A stretch of 64,000 nucleotides of DNA from an uncultured Eubacterium sp. (lineage in GTDB: Bacteria > Bacillota > Clostridia > Lachnospirales > Lachnospiraceae): assembly GCA_934316925.1 (NCBI GenBank), contig CAKREC010000002.1, positions 23,680 to 87,679 of the forward strand. The letters are read 5' to 3'. Under the pieces are notes generated by a model. The model made no database searches and was not told the origin of the DNA. It was given only the letters and a program-made list of their open reading frames with translations. A program made the position numbers and the translations under genes. Of the stretch, positions 43,320 to 51,805 are shown in pieces. Numbering within the stretch: position 1 is the stretch's first letter; each line of letters opens with the position of its first letter.

Positions 43320-46047
43320 GTGGCAGCTGGAACAATTAAAAAGAGAATTCCATTTTGGTCAGATGGTGTCAAAATTTGACCGGAATGGAGATTTTCAGAT
43401 GTTGAGTGTGGATGATGATTTTTGTTCCATGTTAGGTTATACCAAATCGGATCTGATCGTATTTTGCCGAAATAAAACGAGACTGCTGATCTATGAGCCG
43501 GATGATCAGATGTACAACAGTAGTGTAGTCAGGGATCTGATTGAACGAGGCTGGTATTCGATCAAACATCGTATGCGTTGCCGCAATGGAGAACTGCTCT
43601 GGGTGTGGAATTACGGCTCGCTGGAAAAAGATATTCAGGGCAAACAGGTCATACGCAGTGTGATCTTTGATATTAACGAGAGTGTCCGCTTGAGACGGAA
43701 TCTGGATTGTATGGTTCAGAATGTACCGGGAGGTGTTGTCCGTTTTCTGATCACAGAGACGAACTTTTATGTAACATGGGCAGATGATAAATATATTGAT
43801 ATGATGAAGATCATACCGGATATCTATCTGGGAACATCCGGAATTCTGGTGCTGCCAGAGGATCTTCCGAAGATGAGAGAGTATCTGATCCATCGTGCCG
43901 AACAGAAGACGGATGTGGATCTTGAAGTACGCTGTCGAGTAGGAGAAGAGGGACAGATACGCTGGTTCTGGATCCGCGGATGCTATTATGATGACGCCGA
44001 AGATGGATGCGAATATACTTGCTCGGTCATTGATGTAACCGACCGGCATATGAAGCAGAGAGAACTGCAGCGGGAACGGGAGGCAAGATACATTTCGCTC
44101 CGGTTAAAGGCGGACTTTTTGTTTAGCTATGATGAAACAAGTGGACAACTGCGGGCATATAGTGTAGCAGACCGGGGAGATTATATCCCGTGTATAGGAA
44201 CGAATGAATCTGGCGAGGACAAGACCGGAGGAAGACCGTTTATTCATCCGGACGATGCAGCTGCTTTGAAGGAGTTTATTACATCGGATGGTCAGGGCAA
44301 TATCAACATTCGCTTTTTGTCCATACATCGGAAAACAGAAGAGGTATCTTATCAGCAGTATCAGGTGGAGACGGGAAATATTCCGGAGCGCAGTAACCTG
44401 ATCATTGGAAGTGCGATGCACATTCAGCAGGAACGTAAGCGGGAATCCAGAAGGCGTCAGCTGCGTCGTATTTATGAGGCACAGTCCAACAAAATATACG
44501 AATTGATCCTGTCAGTAGAAGTGCGTACCGGTCAGATACAGGGATATTTTACCGGAGAAACGTCGTTTGAAGATGTGTATGGCGATTGCGATTTTGATGA
44601 ATTTGTACGAATAACGGTTGAAGAGAAAGTGCATCCGGATGACCGTGAGATGTTTATTCAGGCATTTCAGCTGACCAATATGATCGACATTTTGCAGCAC
44701 AGTGAATCCGAGGAAGTGCTTACGATCCGAATCCGAAACAATACCGATCAGGAATTTCGTTATAAATGCTTCCGGTACAGTTATATGGGAAACCGCAATG
44801 ATATTATTGTTGTTACTTCTCAGGACGTACACAAACTCAGAGAAGAACAGATGAAGACCGAGGATGCCAACCGAAAGATCCTTGCCAGCGCATTGAACGA
44901 GGAACGTGTAGCCAAGGAAATGCGGCGCAATTTTTCGGTTATGTTGTCGGCTGAGTTGAAAGAGCCGGTTGAATTTGTGATTTCGGAGCTGGGGCGTACC
45001 GGAAAGATGGACAGTGCCGGTGAAGATGTAAAAGAAGCACTGCGGTATACGTTGAAAGTATTAGATAATCTGACGAAATACGAAAAGATCGAGCAGGGCA
45101 AAGTGCGCCTGGAGAATAAACAATTTTCGGTGGATGAACTGTTTTGGGACACACTCCGTGGCTGGAAAAACTATCTTCAGGAAACCGGTGTGGAACTTAC
45201 ATTCAGCATGAATTTTAAATGGAAATACTACTTCGGTGATGCTTCGATCCTGACAGAAATGATCAATCACATTATTGGTAACTGTGTTGTAGCATCTGGG
45301 AATAAGGGCTATATCACGGTCTGGGGAAATGACGAGGATCAGGGGGATGGCGTAAGTGTCTTGCATCTGACAATCGAAGATCATGGAATCCCGGTAAATG
45401 AAACATTTTTTGGAAGAATGTACCCGGTAGACGGAAAAGATCAAGTTTCGAACTGGCGCAGGAAAGGTCGGCTGGAGAACACCAAATTTTCACTTGTAAT
45501 CGCCAGACAGGAAGTAGAACTGATGGGCGGAAATATTGTGCTTTCTCGAAGTGATGATAACACGAACAGTATTGAGGTCACGATCCCGTTACAGCGTTCA
45601 CTGATCCTGAACCAGACGGATCGCCCACAGTTAGTACAGCAACAGGATCAGGAGTCGGATGTGGATCTTTCGGTGTACTCGGTCCTGCTGATCGATCCGG
45701 GCATCCGGAACGACAATCTGAGAGGCCCTTTGCTCAAATTACACGGCGCACACCTGGATATGGCGGAGAGTGGAAAAGAGGGTATGGATCTCTGGCTGAG
45801 TTATCCGGCCAATACATTTGATGTTATTATACTGAATAATGACCTGGGCGATATGGATTTTCTGGAATTCACAGAGATGTTCCGCAGCAAGATACGGTAC
45901 AAAGTTCCGATTCTTGTTATGTTTGACGGAGTCCGTCCGGATACCGTCAGAGAGTCGATGAGAAGCGGCGTAAATGCCTTTATCAGCGAAACTTTTGACC
46001 TTACCCGTTTAAAGAAAATTTTTGAAGTTTTAGTGGATAAAGATTGA
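43312..46047 (+). CDS. Multi-PAS hybrid histidine-kinase homologue lacking both phosphoacceptors
   Basis: 911 residues, no membrane helix. Four PAS-like domains (about 15-130, 140-265, 285-385, 400-515), a HisKA-like helical pair (about 530-600), a GHKL ATPase-like domain (about 615-750) and a receiver-like domain (about 775-911). At the H-box the usual SHE reads SAE, with Ala547 replacing the His. In the receiver the phosphoacceptor Asp is Asn842 (VIILNND). The N-box asparagine (IIGNCV) remains, so ATP might still bind. I infer a signalling scaffold or pseudo-kinase. Start ATG 43312 overlaps srtB by 8 bases; GTG 43303 and ATG 43300 are alternatives. It is co-expressed with the sortase. Confidence 0.87.
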   Translation: MSEWQLEQLKREFHFGQMVSKFDRNGDFQMLSVDDDFCSMLGYTKSDLIVFCRNKTRLLIYEPDDQMYNSSVVRDLIERGWYSIKHRMRCRNGELLWVWNYGSLEKDIQGKQVIRSVIFDINESVRLRRNLDCMVQNVPGGVVRFLITETNFYVTWADDKYIDMMKIIPDIYLGTSGILVLPEDLPKMREYLIHRAEQKTDVDLEVRCRVGEEGQIRWFWIRGCYYDDAEDGCEYTCSVIDVTDRHMKQRELQREREARYISLRLKADFLFSYDETSGQLRAYSVADRGDYIPCIGTNESGEDKTGGRPFIHPDDAAALKEFITSDGQGNINIRFLSIHRKTEEVSYQQYQVETGNIPERSNLIIGSAMHIQQERKRESRRRQLRRIYEAQSNKIYELILSVEVRTGQIQGYFTGETSFEDVYGDCDFDEFVRITVEEKVHPDDREMFIQAFQLTNMIDILQHSESEEVLTIRIRNNTDQEFRYKCFRYSYMGNRNDIIVVTSQDVHKLREEQMKTEDANRKILASALNEERVAKEMRRNFSVMLSAELKEPVEFVISELGRTGKMDSAGEDVKEALRYTLKVLDNLTKYEKIEQGKVRLENKQFSVDELFWDTLRGWKNYLQETGVELTFSMNFKWKYYFGDASILTEMINHIIGNCVVASGNKGYITVWGNDEDQGDGVSVLHLTIEDHGIPVNETFFGRMYPVDGKDQVSNWRRKGRLENTKFSLVIARQEVELMGGNIVLSRSDDNTNSIEVTIPLQRSLILNQTDRPQLVQQQDQESDVDLSVYSVLLIDPGIRNDNLRGPLLKLHGAHLDMAESGKEGMDLWLSYPANTFDVIILNNDLGDMDFLEFTEMFRSKIRYKVPILVMFDGVRPDTVRESMRSGVNAFISETFDLTRLKKIFEVLVDKD

Positions 46048-46086
46048 TGCTGCACAAACTTTTTTTAGAAAAATTCAAAAAACCGC

Positions 46087-46115
46087 TTGACAATTCAAAA
46101 AATGGATTCTATAAT
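46087..46115 (+). promoter_or_regulatory. Consensus promoter of amt
   Basis: Perfect TTGACA (46087-46092), 17 bases, perfect TATAAT (46110-46115). It is the strongest promoter in the window, aimed at a terminator only about 10 bases after the start site. Confidence 0.85.
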
Positions 46116-46122
46116 GCAACCA

Positions 46123-46167
46123 TGACGAAGGCGTCAGAGACATTTAGTTGTCTCTGGTGCCTTTTTT
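46123..46167 (+). promoter_or_regulatory. Attenuator in the amt leader
   Basis: A 13-bp stem (46130-46142 with 46149-46161, two wobble pairs), a hexaloop TTTAGT and seven T make a strong terminator 74 bases before the amt start. An alternative small hairpin TGACG (46123-46127)/CGTCA (46132-46136) uses the base of its 5' arm. Readthrough must be promoted by some factor or condition, presumably nitrogen status. The loop does not match the A1/G4 hexaloop rule of ANTAR targets. Confidence 0.75.
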
Positions 46168-46240
46168 CTTTTTCCTAAATCTGTCTGGGAAAATTGCAGG
46201 GGAATAGTCGTCATGAATGAAAATACTGGAGGTGCTTATT

Positions 46241-48007
46241 ATGACAGAGGAGATTATGACTTACATTAATGACAATCTGTGGGGCGTTTGGTTCCTGATC
46301 GGTGCAGCATTGGTGTTCTGGATGCAGGCTGGATTTGCCATGGTAGAAGCTGGTTTCACCAGAGCGAAAAATGCAGGTAACATCATTATGAAAAACCTTA
46401 TGGATTTCTGTATTGGTACGGTGATGTTTATCCTGATCGGTGCATCGTTGTTACTTGGTGAAGACTTATTAGGATTCATCGGAAAACCTGGATTTGATAT
46501 TTTCACTGCTTATTCGGATTTCGATTTCTCAAGTTTTGTATTTAACTTAGTGTTCTGTGCTACGACAGCAACAATCGTATCCGGAGCAATGGCAGAGAGA
46601 ACAAAGTTCTTATCCTATTGTGTATATTCCGCAGTCATTTCCGCTTTGATCTATCCGATTGAAGCTCACTGGATCTGGGGAGGCGGCTGGTTAAGCCAGA
46701 TTGGTTTCCATGATTATGCAGGTTCTTGTGCGATCCACATGGTTGGTGGTGTTTGTGCCCTGATCGGTGCAGCAATCCTTGGACCTCGTATTGGTAAGTT
46801 TAAACGAGACAAAGACGGTAAAGTGACAAAGGTCAATGCGATTCCTGGTCACAACTTAACAATCGGTGCGTTAGGTGTATTTATTCTCTGGTTAGGATGG
46901 TATGGATTTAATGGTGCGGCAGCAACAGATCTTCCAACATTAGGTTCTATCTTCTTAACAACAACTGTTGCTCCTGCTGTTGCAACCGTTGTATGTATGA
47001 CCTTTACCTGGATCAAATATGGTAAACCAGATGTTTCCATGTGTCTGAATGCTTCACTGGCTGGTCTGGTTGCGATCACAGCAGGATGTGATGTTACGGA
47101 TTGTATCGGTTCTGCCATCATTGGTGCGGTAGCTGGTCTGTTGGTTGTATTTGGTGTTTGGTTATGTGACCATGTACTTCATGTCGACGATCCGGTTGGT
47201 GCGGTAGCCGTACATTTGATGAATGGTATCTGGGGTACGATCGCCGTTGGTCTGTTCGCTACAAAATCTGCCCCTGGCTTTGCTAAGGCTGGTATGTTAG
47301 AAGGTCTTTTCTATGGAGGCGGCTTCAAACAGTTAGGACTTCAGCTTGTAGGATTTATCACGGTAATTGCCTGGGCAGCAGTATTGATCACAATTGTATT
47401 CTTTGCGATCCGTGCCATCTTCGGACTTCGTGTATCGGCAGAAGAAGAAATTGAAGGTTTGGATGCAACAGAACATGGTTTGCCAAGTGCATATACAGAC
47501 TTTATGCCAGCTGGAAACCGTTTCTATTCCGCAGTACCTGCAGGTGCTCCAACCACGATGGGTAATGTTCCGGTAGAAGCAGCGGTTACAGTTGCCGAGG
47601 TACCATCCACACCGACGGTGAAGAAGAAAACAGTTGCGGAGGATGGCGCAAAGATCAGCAAGATTTCCATTATCTGCAAACAGAGCAAGTTCGAGGATCT
47701 GAAAGAAGCATTGTCTTCAATTGGCGTAAACGGTATTACAGTAACTCAGGTGCTTGGATGTGGTGTACAGAAAGGAACCGCAGAATACTATCGTGGTGTT
47801 CCGGTAGACTTCAACTTGTTACCAAAGACAAAAGTAGAAGTTGTTGTAAGCGCAGTGCCTGTCAGCAAGGTAGTTGCCACAGCAAAAGAAGCATTGTATA
47901 CAGGACATATTGGTGATGGTAAGATCTTTGTATATGATGTTGAGGATGTTGTGAAAGTCAGAACCGGAGAATCCGGATTCGATGCTTTGCAGAATGACGA
48001 TGAATAA
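46241..48007 (+). CDS. amt: Ammonium transporter fused to a PII (GlnB/GlnK) domain
   Basis: 588 residues. Residues about 1-405 are an 11-helix Amt channel: FWMQAGFAMVEAGFTRAKN near residue 25, WIWGGGWL near residue 145, the pore His in DYAGSCAIHMVGG near residue 160, and VHLMNGIWGT with the second pore His near residue 327. After a Pro/Thr-rich linker, residues about 475-580 form a PII domain with T-loop GCGVQKGTAEYYRG and the conserved Tyr, and GDGKIFVYDVEDVVKVRTGE. PII normally blocks Amt as a separate GlnK trimer; here the regulator is tethered to the channel. TGGAGG lies 8 bases before ATG 46241. Expression is gated by the leader terminator. Confidence 0.95.
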   Translation: MTEEIMTYINDNLWGVWFLIGAALVFWMQAGFAMVEAGFTRAKNAGNIIMKNLMDFCIGTVMFILIGASLLLGEDLLGFIGKPGFDIFTAYSDFDFSSFVFNLVFCATTATIVSGAMAERTKFLSYCVYSAVISALIYPIEAHWIWGGGWLSQIGFHDYAGSCAIHMVGGVCALIGAAILGPRIGKFKRDKDGKVTKVNAIPGHNLTIGALGVFILWLGWYGFNGAAATDLPTLGSIFLTTTVAPAVATVVCMTFTWIKYGKPDVSMCLNASLAGLVAITAGCDVTDCIGSAIIGAVAGLLVVFGVWLCDHVLHVDDPVGAVAVHLMNGIWGTIAVGLFATKSAPGFAKAGMLEGLFYGGGFKQLGLQLVGFITVIAWAAVLITIVFFAIRAIFGLRVSAEEEIEGLDATEHGLPSAYTDFMPAGNRFYSAVPAGAPTTMGNVPVEAAVTVAEVPSTPTVKKKTVAEDGAKISKISIICKQSKFEDLKEALSSIGVNGITVTQVLGCGVQKGTAEYYRGVPVDFNLLPKTKVEVVVSAVPVSKVVATAKEALYTGHIGDGKIFVYDVEDVVKVRTGESGFDALQNDDE

Positions 48008-48073
48008 TCAGACTTTCTACATATAATAAAGCTATTTCCTTTAAATTGATATAATTGAATACAAAAGATAAAA

Positions 48074-48136
48074 GAAGTTCAATCGTGATGGGACAAAATA
48101 ACGCTTTGCGTTAGCGTCTCATGCGAATTGGACTTT
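48074..48136 (+). terminator. Long-stem terminator of amt
   Basis: A long imperfect outer stem (about 48077-48095 with 48117-48135), an inner hairpin TAACGC/GCGTTA and a final T6 run. The upstream part of 48008-48241 is AT-rich and holds no gene. Confidence 0.8.
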
Positions 48137-48145
48137 TTTCTTTTC

Positions 48146-48174
48146 TTGATTTTTAGAAGCATATAGTGTATCAT
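48146..48174 (+). promoter_or_regulatory. Promoter of the Rrf2 regulator gene
   Basis: TTGATT (48146-48151), 17 bases, TATCAT (48169-48174); leader of about 60 nt. Confidence 0.5.
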
Positions 48175-48241
48175 AGAAATATAGTAGGAATTATATAGAA
48201 ACAAAATTGTCCGGAATCAGGAAAGAGAGGCTTTTATTTAT

Positions 48242-48673
48242 ATGAAGATTTCAACCAAAGGAAGATACGCCTTACGATTGATGTTAGATCTGGCGTTGAA
48301 TGACAGTGAGAGACCCATAAGGATTAAGGAGATTGCTTTGCGGCAGGATATTTCTGACAAATATCTGGAGCAGATCATATCGGTTTTAAACAAAGCGCGA
48401 TTTGTCCGAAGCATCCGTGGTCCGCAGGGAGGGTATCTGTTGACCAGACGCCCGGAAGAATATACTGTTGGAGACATTCTCCGGTTGACAGAAGGCAGCA
48501 TGGCACCGGTCGAATGTGTGGAAGAAGAGGGATTCTGTGATCGTATCGATCAGTGTGCGACAAGTGTTGTCTGGATTCGATTGAATCAGGCGATCAAGGA
48601 TGTTATTGACAATATTACATTGCAGGATCTGGTCGATATCCAATTAGAAAAAAATGGGGATTATTCCATTTAA
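48242..48673 (+). CDS. Rrf2-family regulator with IscR-like cysteines
   Basis: 143 residues. Winged helix at the N-terminus: MKISTKGRYALRLMLDLA, ISDKYLEQIISVLNKARFVRSIRGPQGGYLL. Three cysteines, Cys92, Cys99 and Cys105, sit almost where E. coli IscR has its cluster ligands (92, 98, 104), so Fe-S binding is plausible. In Firmicutes the relative CymR represses cysteine genes with CysK as co-repressor. The gene lies 136 bases upstream of cysK, whose promoter carries a large inverted repeat, which favours a CymR-like role. I cannot tell IscR from CymR function by sequence alone. Start at ATG 48242 after AGAGAGG. Confidence 0.92.
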   Translation: MKISTKGRYALRLMLDLALNDSERPIRIKEIALRQDISDKYLEQIISVLNKARFVRSIRGPQGGYLLTRRPEEYTVGDILRLTEGSMAPVECVEEEGFCDRIDQCATSVVWIRLNQAIKDVIDNITLQDLVDIQLEKNGDYSI

Positions 48674-48691
48674 AAGTTAAGAAATAAAAAA

Positions 48692-48735
48692 ACTCCTAAT
48701 TTCCTATTGACACAGTAGGAAACTAGGAGTATTAT
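48692..48735 (+). promoter_or_regulatory. cysK promoter embedded in an inverted-repeat operator/terminator
   Basis: ACTCCTAATTTCCTA (48692-48706) and TAGGAAACTAGGAGT (48716-48730) form a 15-bp inverted repeat with one mismatch. TTGACA (48707-48712) sits in the loop, and TATTAT (48730-48735) follows 17 bases later. The repeat could both terminate the rrf2 transcript and act as the Rrf2 operator, since inner CCTA...TAGG half-sites resemble CymR-type boxes. Confidence 0.7.
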
Positions 48736-48809
48736 TATCTCAAGAGTTATTCATAGCATTTAAGTATGAAAAGTATGAAAAAGAAAATAAACAATAAAGG
48801 AGAATGGAC

Positions 48810-49739
48810 ATGGCTATTTATAAGACAGTGACAGATTTAGTAGGAAACACTCCGATCCTGGAGCTGACCAATTACGAAAAGGCAAACAAATTAGAGGCTA
48901 CACTTTTAGGAAAGTTAGAGTATTTCAATCCGGCTGGCAGTGTTAAGGATCGTATTGCGAGAGAAATCCTGTTGAATGCATTGGAAACAGGAAAACTGAC
49001 AAAGGATTCTGTTATTATTGAACCAACCAGCGGAAATACCGGTATCGGTCTTGCTTCCATCGCTGCATCTCTGGGCATTCGTATTATTATTACCATGCCT
49101 GAGACGATGAGCGTAGAGAGAAGAAACCTGATGAAAGCATATGGCGCTGAACTTGTTCTTACCGATGGTGCTAAGGGTATGAAAGGTGCGATCGCAAAGG
49201 CAGATGAGCTGGCTGAGGAGATTCCAAACAGCTTTATTCCAGGTCAGTTTGTCAACGAGTTGAATCCAATTGCTCATAAAAAGACAACCGGACCAGAGAT
49301 CTGGGAAGATACAGAAGGAAAGGTAGATATTTTTGTTGCCGGTGTAGGAACCGGTGGTACGGTATCTGGTGTTGGTGAATATTTGAAATCCAAGAATCCG
49401 GATGTCAAGATTATTGCTGTTGAGCCAGCATCTTCTCCTGTACTTTCAAAAGGTACAGCAGGTGCTCACAAGATTCAGGGTATCGGTGCCGGATTTGTTC
49501 CGGAAACATTGAATACCGATATTTATGATGAAGTAATTGCGGTAGAAAATGAAGATGCCTTTGAGACAGGACGTGCGATCGCCCGCAATGAAGGTGTACT
49601 GGTAGGTATTTCTTCCGGAGCTGCGGTATGGGCTGCTACAGAACTGGCAAAACGTCCGGAGAATAAAGGAAAGAACATTGTTGTATTGCTTCCGGATACC
49701 GGAGATCGTTATTTGTCTACTCCGATGTTCGCAGATTAA
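48810..49739 (+). CDS. cysK: Cysteine synthase A (O-acetylserine sulfhydrylase)
   Basis: 309 residues, normal length. PLP enzyme making cysteine from O-acetylserine and sulfide. The PLP lysine is in [11 protein letters not shown] near residue 44, followed by [11 protein letters not shown] near residue 71, [14 protein letters not shown] near residue 178 and [10 protein letters not shown] near residue 268. AAGGAG is 7 bases before ATG 48810; the in-frame ATG at 48804 is too close to it. It is followed by a strong terminator and is probably controlled by the Rrf2 protein encoded upstream. Confidence 0.96.
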   Translation: MAIYKTVTDLVGNTPILELTNYEKANKLEATLLGKLEYFNPAGSVKDRIAREILLNALETGKLTKDSVIIEPTSGNTGIGLASIAASLGIRIIITMPETMSVERRNLMKAYGAELVLTDGAKGMKGAIAKADELAEEIPNSFIPGQFVNELNPIAHKKTTGPEIWEDTEGKVDIFVAGVGTGGTVSGVGEYLKSKNPDVKIIAVEPASSPVLSKGTAGAHKIQGIGAGFVPETLNTDIYDEVIAVENEDAFETGRAIARNEGVLVGISSGAAVWAATELAKRPENKGKNIVVLLPDTGDRYLSTPMFAD

Positions 49740-49769
49740 TTGTTTTTAACTTCTCTGATATAGCAAACT

Positions 49770-49821
49770 AAAATGGTAACCGGATGGTGATTTTGTGATC
49801 ACTGTCCGGTTACCATTTTTT
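49770..49821. terminator. Bidirectional terminator between cysK and the DUF4317 gene
   Basis: AAATGGTAACCGGA (49771-49784) pairs with TCCGGTTACCATTT (49805-49818), with a T-run on the plus side and A-run on the other. It serves both converging genes. Confidence 0.92.
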
Positions 49822-49837
49822 GATTCAGAATATATGA

Positions 49838-51007
49838 TTATTCAATCGTGGCAGCAGTTTCACTGTTTTCTTTATTTGCCAGCTCGGAAACTACTTGAAT
49901 GCCATTGACTTCTACCATATCGTTGATCTCGATCACCAGACAAGGAACACCGTCGATCATTTTGGTTTCGATCAGATCGGTACGATCGGGGTTGACTTCT
50001 ACCTTGACATCGGGTGTTTTTACCTGGAATTTGCGTACACTGGAGATGTTTTCTGCCATGAGGGTATGATCGTCACCGACGGTTTCCTCAAAACGGGTTT
50101 CAAAGGTTTCGATCTGTTCCTGTTCAACTCCGCTTTTTTGGAGTAGTTTTGACATGTCGTCTTTATCCAAAGCCAGAGGTTCCGGATTTTCCGAATTTTC
50201 AGCGATCATCTGATTGAGGTTTTCGTGAATGCTCTTGACAACCTCATAATCACAATCCAGACCTAACGATTCTTCTACGATCGCATTAAATGTCTCTTTC
50301 TGGCTTTTCGCCGGGAGAGGCATATGGCATTTTAAAAGTTCCTCGGTAATTGCCAGATCGTATTCGTCGCAATTTTTGGAGTAGTACAACAGACTGTGTA
50401 TATCCATACTCCGGTCATTGAAAGCAGGGAACAGAAAGCCGATCTCTGGTGTCTGCACAAGCCAGTCACGGATCCGGTCCTGAATATGGTTTGTCTCTGC
50501 ATTGTAGCAAAGTCCTGGTTTTGTCAGTTTGACCGGGCAGATACTACATAGGATATAGTCATATACTTCTTCGGACGCATCGAAATTTTCAATTCCGTCG
50601 GTCGTGATCTTTGGAATGTCATAGGCGTCATGGATCAGGATAATGAAGTAGTTGTCCGGATTTTTATAGGTCTCGATCACTTTATCATAAAACTGTTCCA
50701 ACAGTTCCTCATCCTGCAGCTTGCTTTTTACAAGTTTCATAAGGAATGCCTGACTGCCATCCTCTTTGGTTTCTTCGTCCCTTGGAAATTCCATATTTAA
50801 CAATGTTTTTCCAAGAGAGCCGGACAATGTTTTTCGGAAAATATCAATATATTTAAACATCTCTTCTTCTGGAAGCCCAAGGAAAGCTTCTTTGAGAGTC
50901 AGTCGTTTCTCTTTTTCAGCATCTACATAGCATCCGCATATCCGGGTGATGCTGCATTTAGTTTTTGTAAATCGTTTTTTGATCTCAGAAATTTCTTTTT
51001 TATTCAT
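49838..51007 (-). CDS. DUF4317 family protein
   Basis: 389 residues, no membrane segment, acidic. It matches DUF4317: opening MNKKEISEIKKRFTKTKCSITRICGCYVDAEK, a middle PDNYFIILIHDAYDIP, the conserved ICPVKLTKPGL with NHIQDRIRDWLVQTPEIGFLFPAF, and a C-terminal strand-rich tail. The family is widespread in Clostridia and its function is unknown. GGAGG lies 8 bases before the ATG. It stands alone between a two-way terminator and a divergent weak gene. Confidence 0.88.
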   Translation of the reverse strand: MNKKEISEIKKRFTKTKCSITRICGCYVDAEKEKRLTLKEAFLGLPEEEMFKYIDIFRKTLSGSLGKTLLNMEFPRDEETKEDGSQAFLMKLVKSKLQDEELLEQFYDKVIETYKNPDNYFIILIHDAYDIPKITTDGIENFDASEEVYDYILCSICPVKLTKPGLCYNAETNHIQDRIRDWLVQTPEIGFLFPAFNDRSMDIHSLLYYSKNCDEYDLAITEELLKCHMPLPAKSQKETFNAIVEESLGLDCDYEVVKSIHENLNQMIAENSENPEPLALDKDDMSKLLQKSGVEQEQIETFETRFEETVGDDHTLMAENISSVRKFQVKTPDVKVEVNPDRTDLIETKMIDGVPCLVIEINDMVEVNGIQVVSELANKENSETAATIE

Positions 51008-51113
51008 AGTAAAATCCTCCGTTCCTAGTATTTTAACACAGAAAAAAATGACTTTCTATGAAAAAACAATTTTTTTTGTTGAAAATATGGAAGAACATGG
51101 TAAGATAATAAAT

Positions 51114-51569
51114 ATGAGAGAAAAACAATTGAGACGCCGCTTTGTAAGCGTCATGATGATTATTTTCATATTGTTCAGTGGTATTTATGGAGAGTACAAA
51201 GTGGTTTCCACAGACTCTTCTTTTTCTCATGCCAGTGAACAGCCTGTGACGCATACAGACGATACGGATGCACAGACACCGCTTCATGCAGCAAGTGCGG
51301 CATCGGATGTGGCTGCCTGGGCGTTCTCTTTGCCAAAGAAACAGACTTTGTTGGATTTGACAGGGATGACGTTGCGGGCAGATCGGGCAGTCAGACTGGA
51401 AAATCAAAAAGATAGTTTTATGCTGCTCAGCGTTCTTCGTCAATTTAGTATTCTTAATTGTCGTATGGCTGCCTGCCGGATCCGGCGGACACCATTTTTC
51501 GTAGAAAGCAGAGATCTTGTCATTCATTTCATCCATAATAAGGATGGGGCTAAGGGAACTTCTGTCTAA
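51114..51569 (+). CDS. Hypothetical small exported or membrane-anchored protein (weak call)
   Basis: 151 residues from the ATG at 51114. The start has a charged end (MREKQLRRRF) and one hydrophobic helix (VSVMMIIFILFSGIYG), then a Ser/Thr/Asp-rich stretch and a basic C-terminal region ending in FIHNKDGAKGTSV. A promoter-like TTGAAA (51079-51084) with TAAGAT (51101-51106) is nearby, but no Shine-Dalgarno site precedes the ATG, and the ATG at 51087 is equally unsupported. A terminator-like hairpin follows. It may be a real small gene or a decayed one; I recognise no family. Confidence 0.45.
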   Translation: MREKQLRRRFVSVMMIIFILFSGIYGEYKVVSTDSSFSHASEQPVTHTDDTDAQTPLHAASAASDVAAWAFSLPKKQTLLDLTGMTLRADRAVRLENQKDSFMLLSVLRQFSILNCRMAACRIRRTPFFVESRDLVIHFIHNKDGAKGTSV

Positions 51570-51622
51570 CATTCAAAAACTTTTAATATCCCAAAAAAAG
51601 AAAATTGTATAAGGACGAAAAA

Positions 51623-51657
51623 ATCTGTTCATTATGGTATTAAGCAGATTCTTTTTG
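51623..51657 (+). terminator. Terminator-like hairpin before the pyk small ORFs
   Basis: AATCTG (51623-51628) pairs with CAGATT (51646-51651), followed by CTTTTT. AGCAGATT recurs at 51690-51697, ahead of TTTTG. Confidence 0.55.
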
Positions 51658-51715
51658 TAGTACATAATTTTCCATAATAGCAGATTTTTGTCCTTTAAAG
51701 ACAGGAGGAACCAAT

Positions 51716-51772
51716 ATGACGAAGTCATATTTTAAAGATGGTTCCGACGACCTGCCGCCGAACGAAAAGTGA
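51716..51772 (+). CDS. 18-residue small ORF upstream of pyk
   Basis: Encodes MTKSYFKDGSDDLPPNEK. An excellent CAGGAGGA site lies 7 bases before the ATG, as good as those of neighbouring genes. It ends 33 bases before the next small ORF. It may be a leader peptide or a functional microprotein. There is no Cys, Trp or codon run that would suggest classical attenuation. Confidence 0.55.
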   Translation: MTKSYFKDGSDDLPPNEK

Positions 51773-51805
51773 GGGGGCAAGACAGATTGACAGGAGGAAT
51801 ATATT

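Noticed and set aside
46123-46167. ANTAR-type tandem hairpin target before amt
   Set aside because: The terminator hexaloop TTTAGT lacks A at position 1 and G at position 4, and no second matching hexaloop hairpin precedes it.
51033-51572. Minus-strand 179-residue Cys/His-rich frame opposite the weak hypothetical gene
   Set aside because: No ribosome binding site, low-complexity Cys/Arg composition, and it overlaps the promoter region of the DUF4317 gene.
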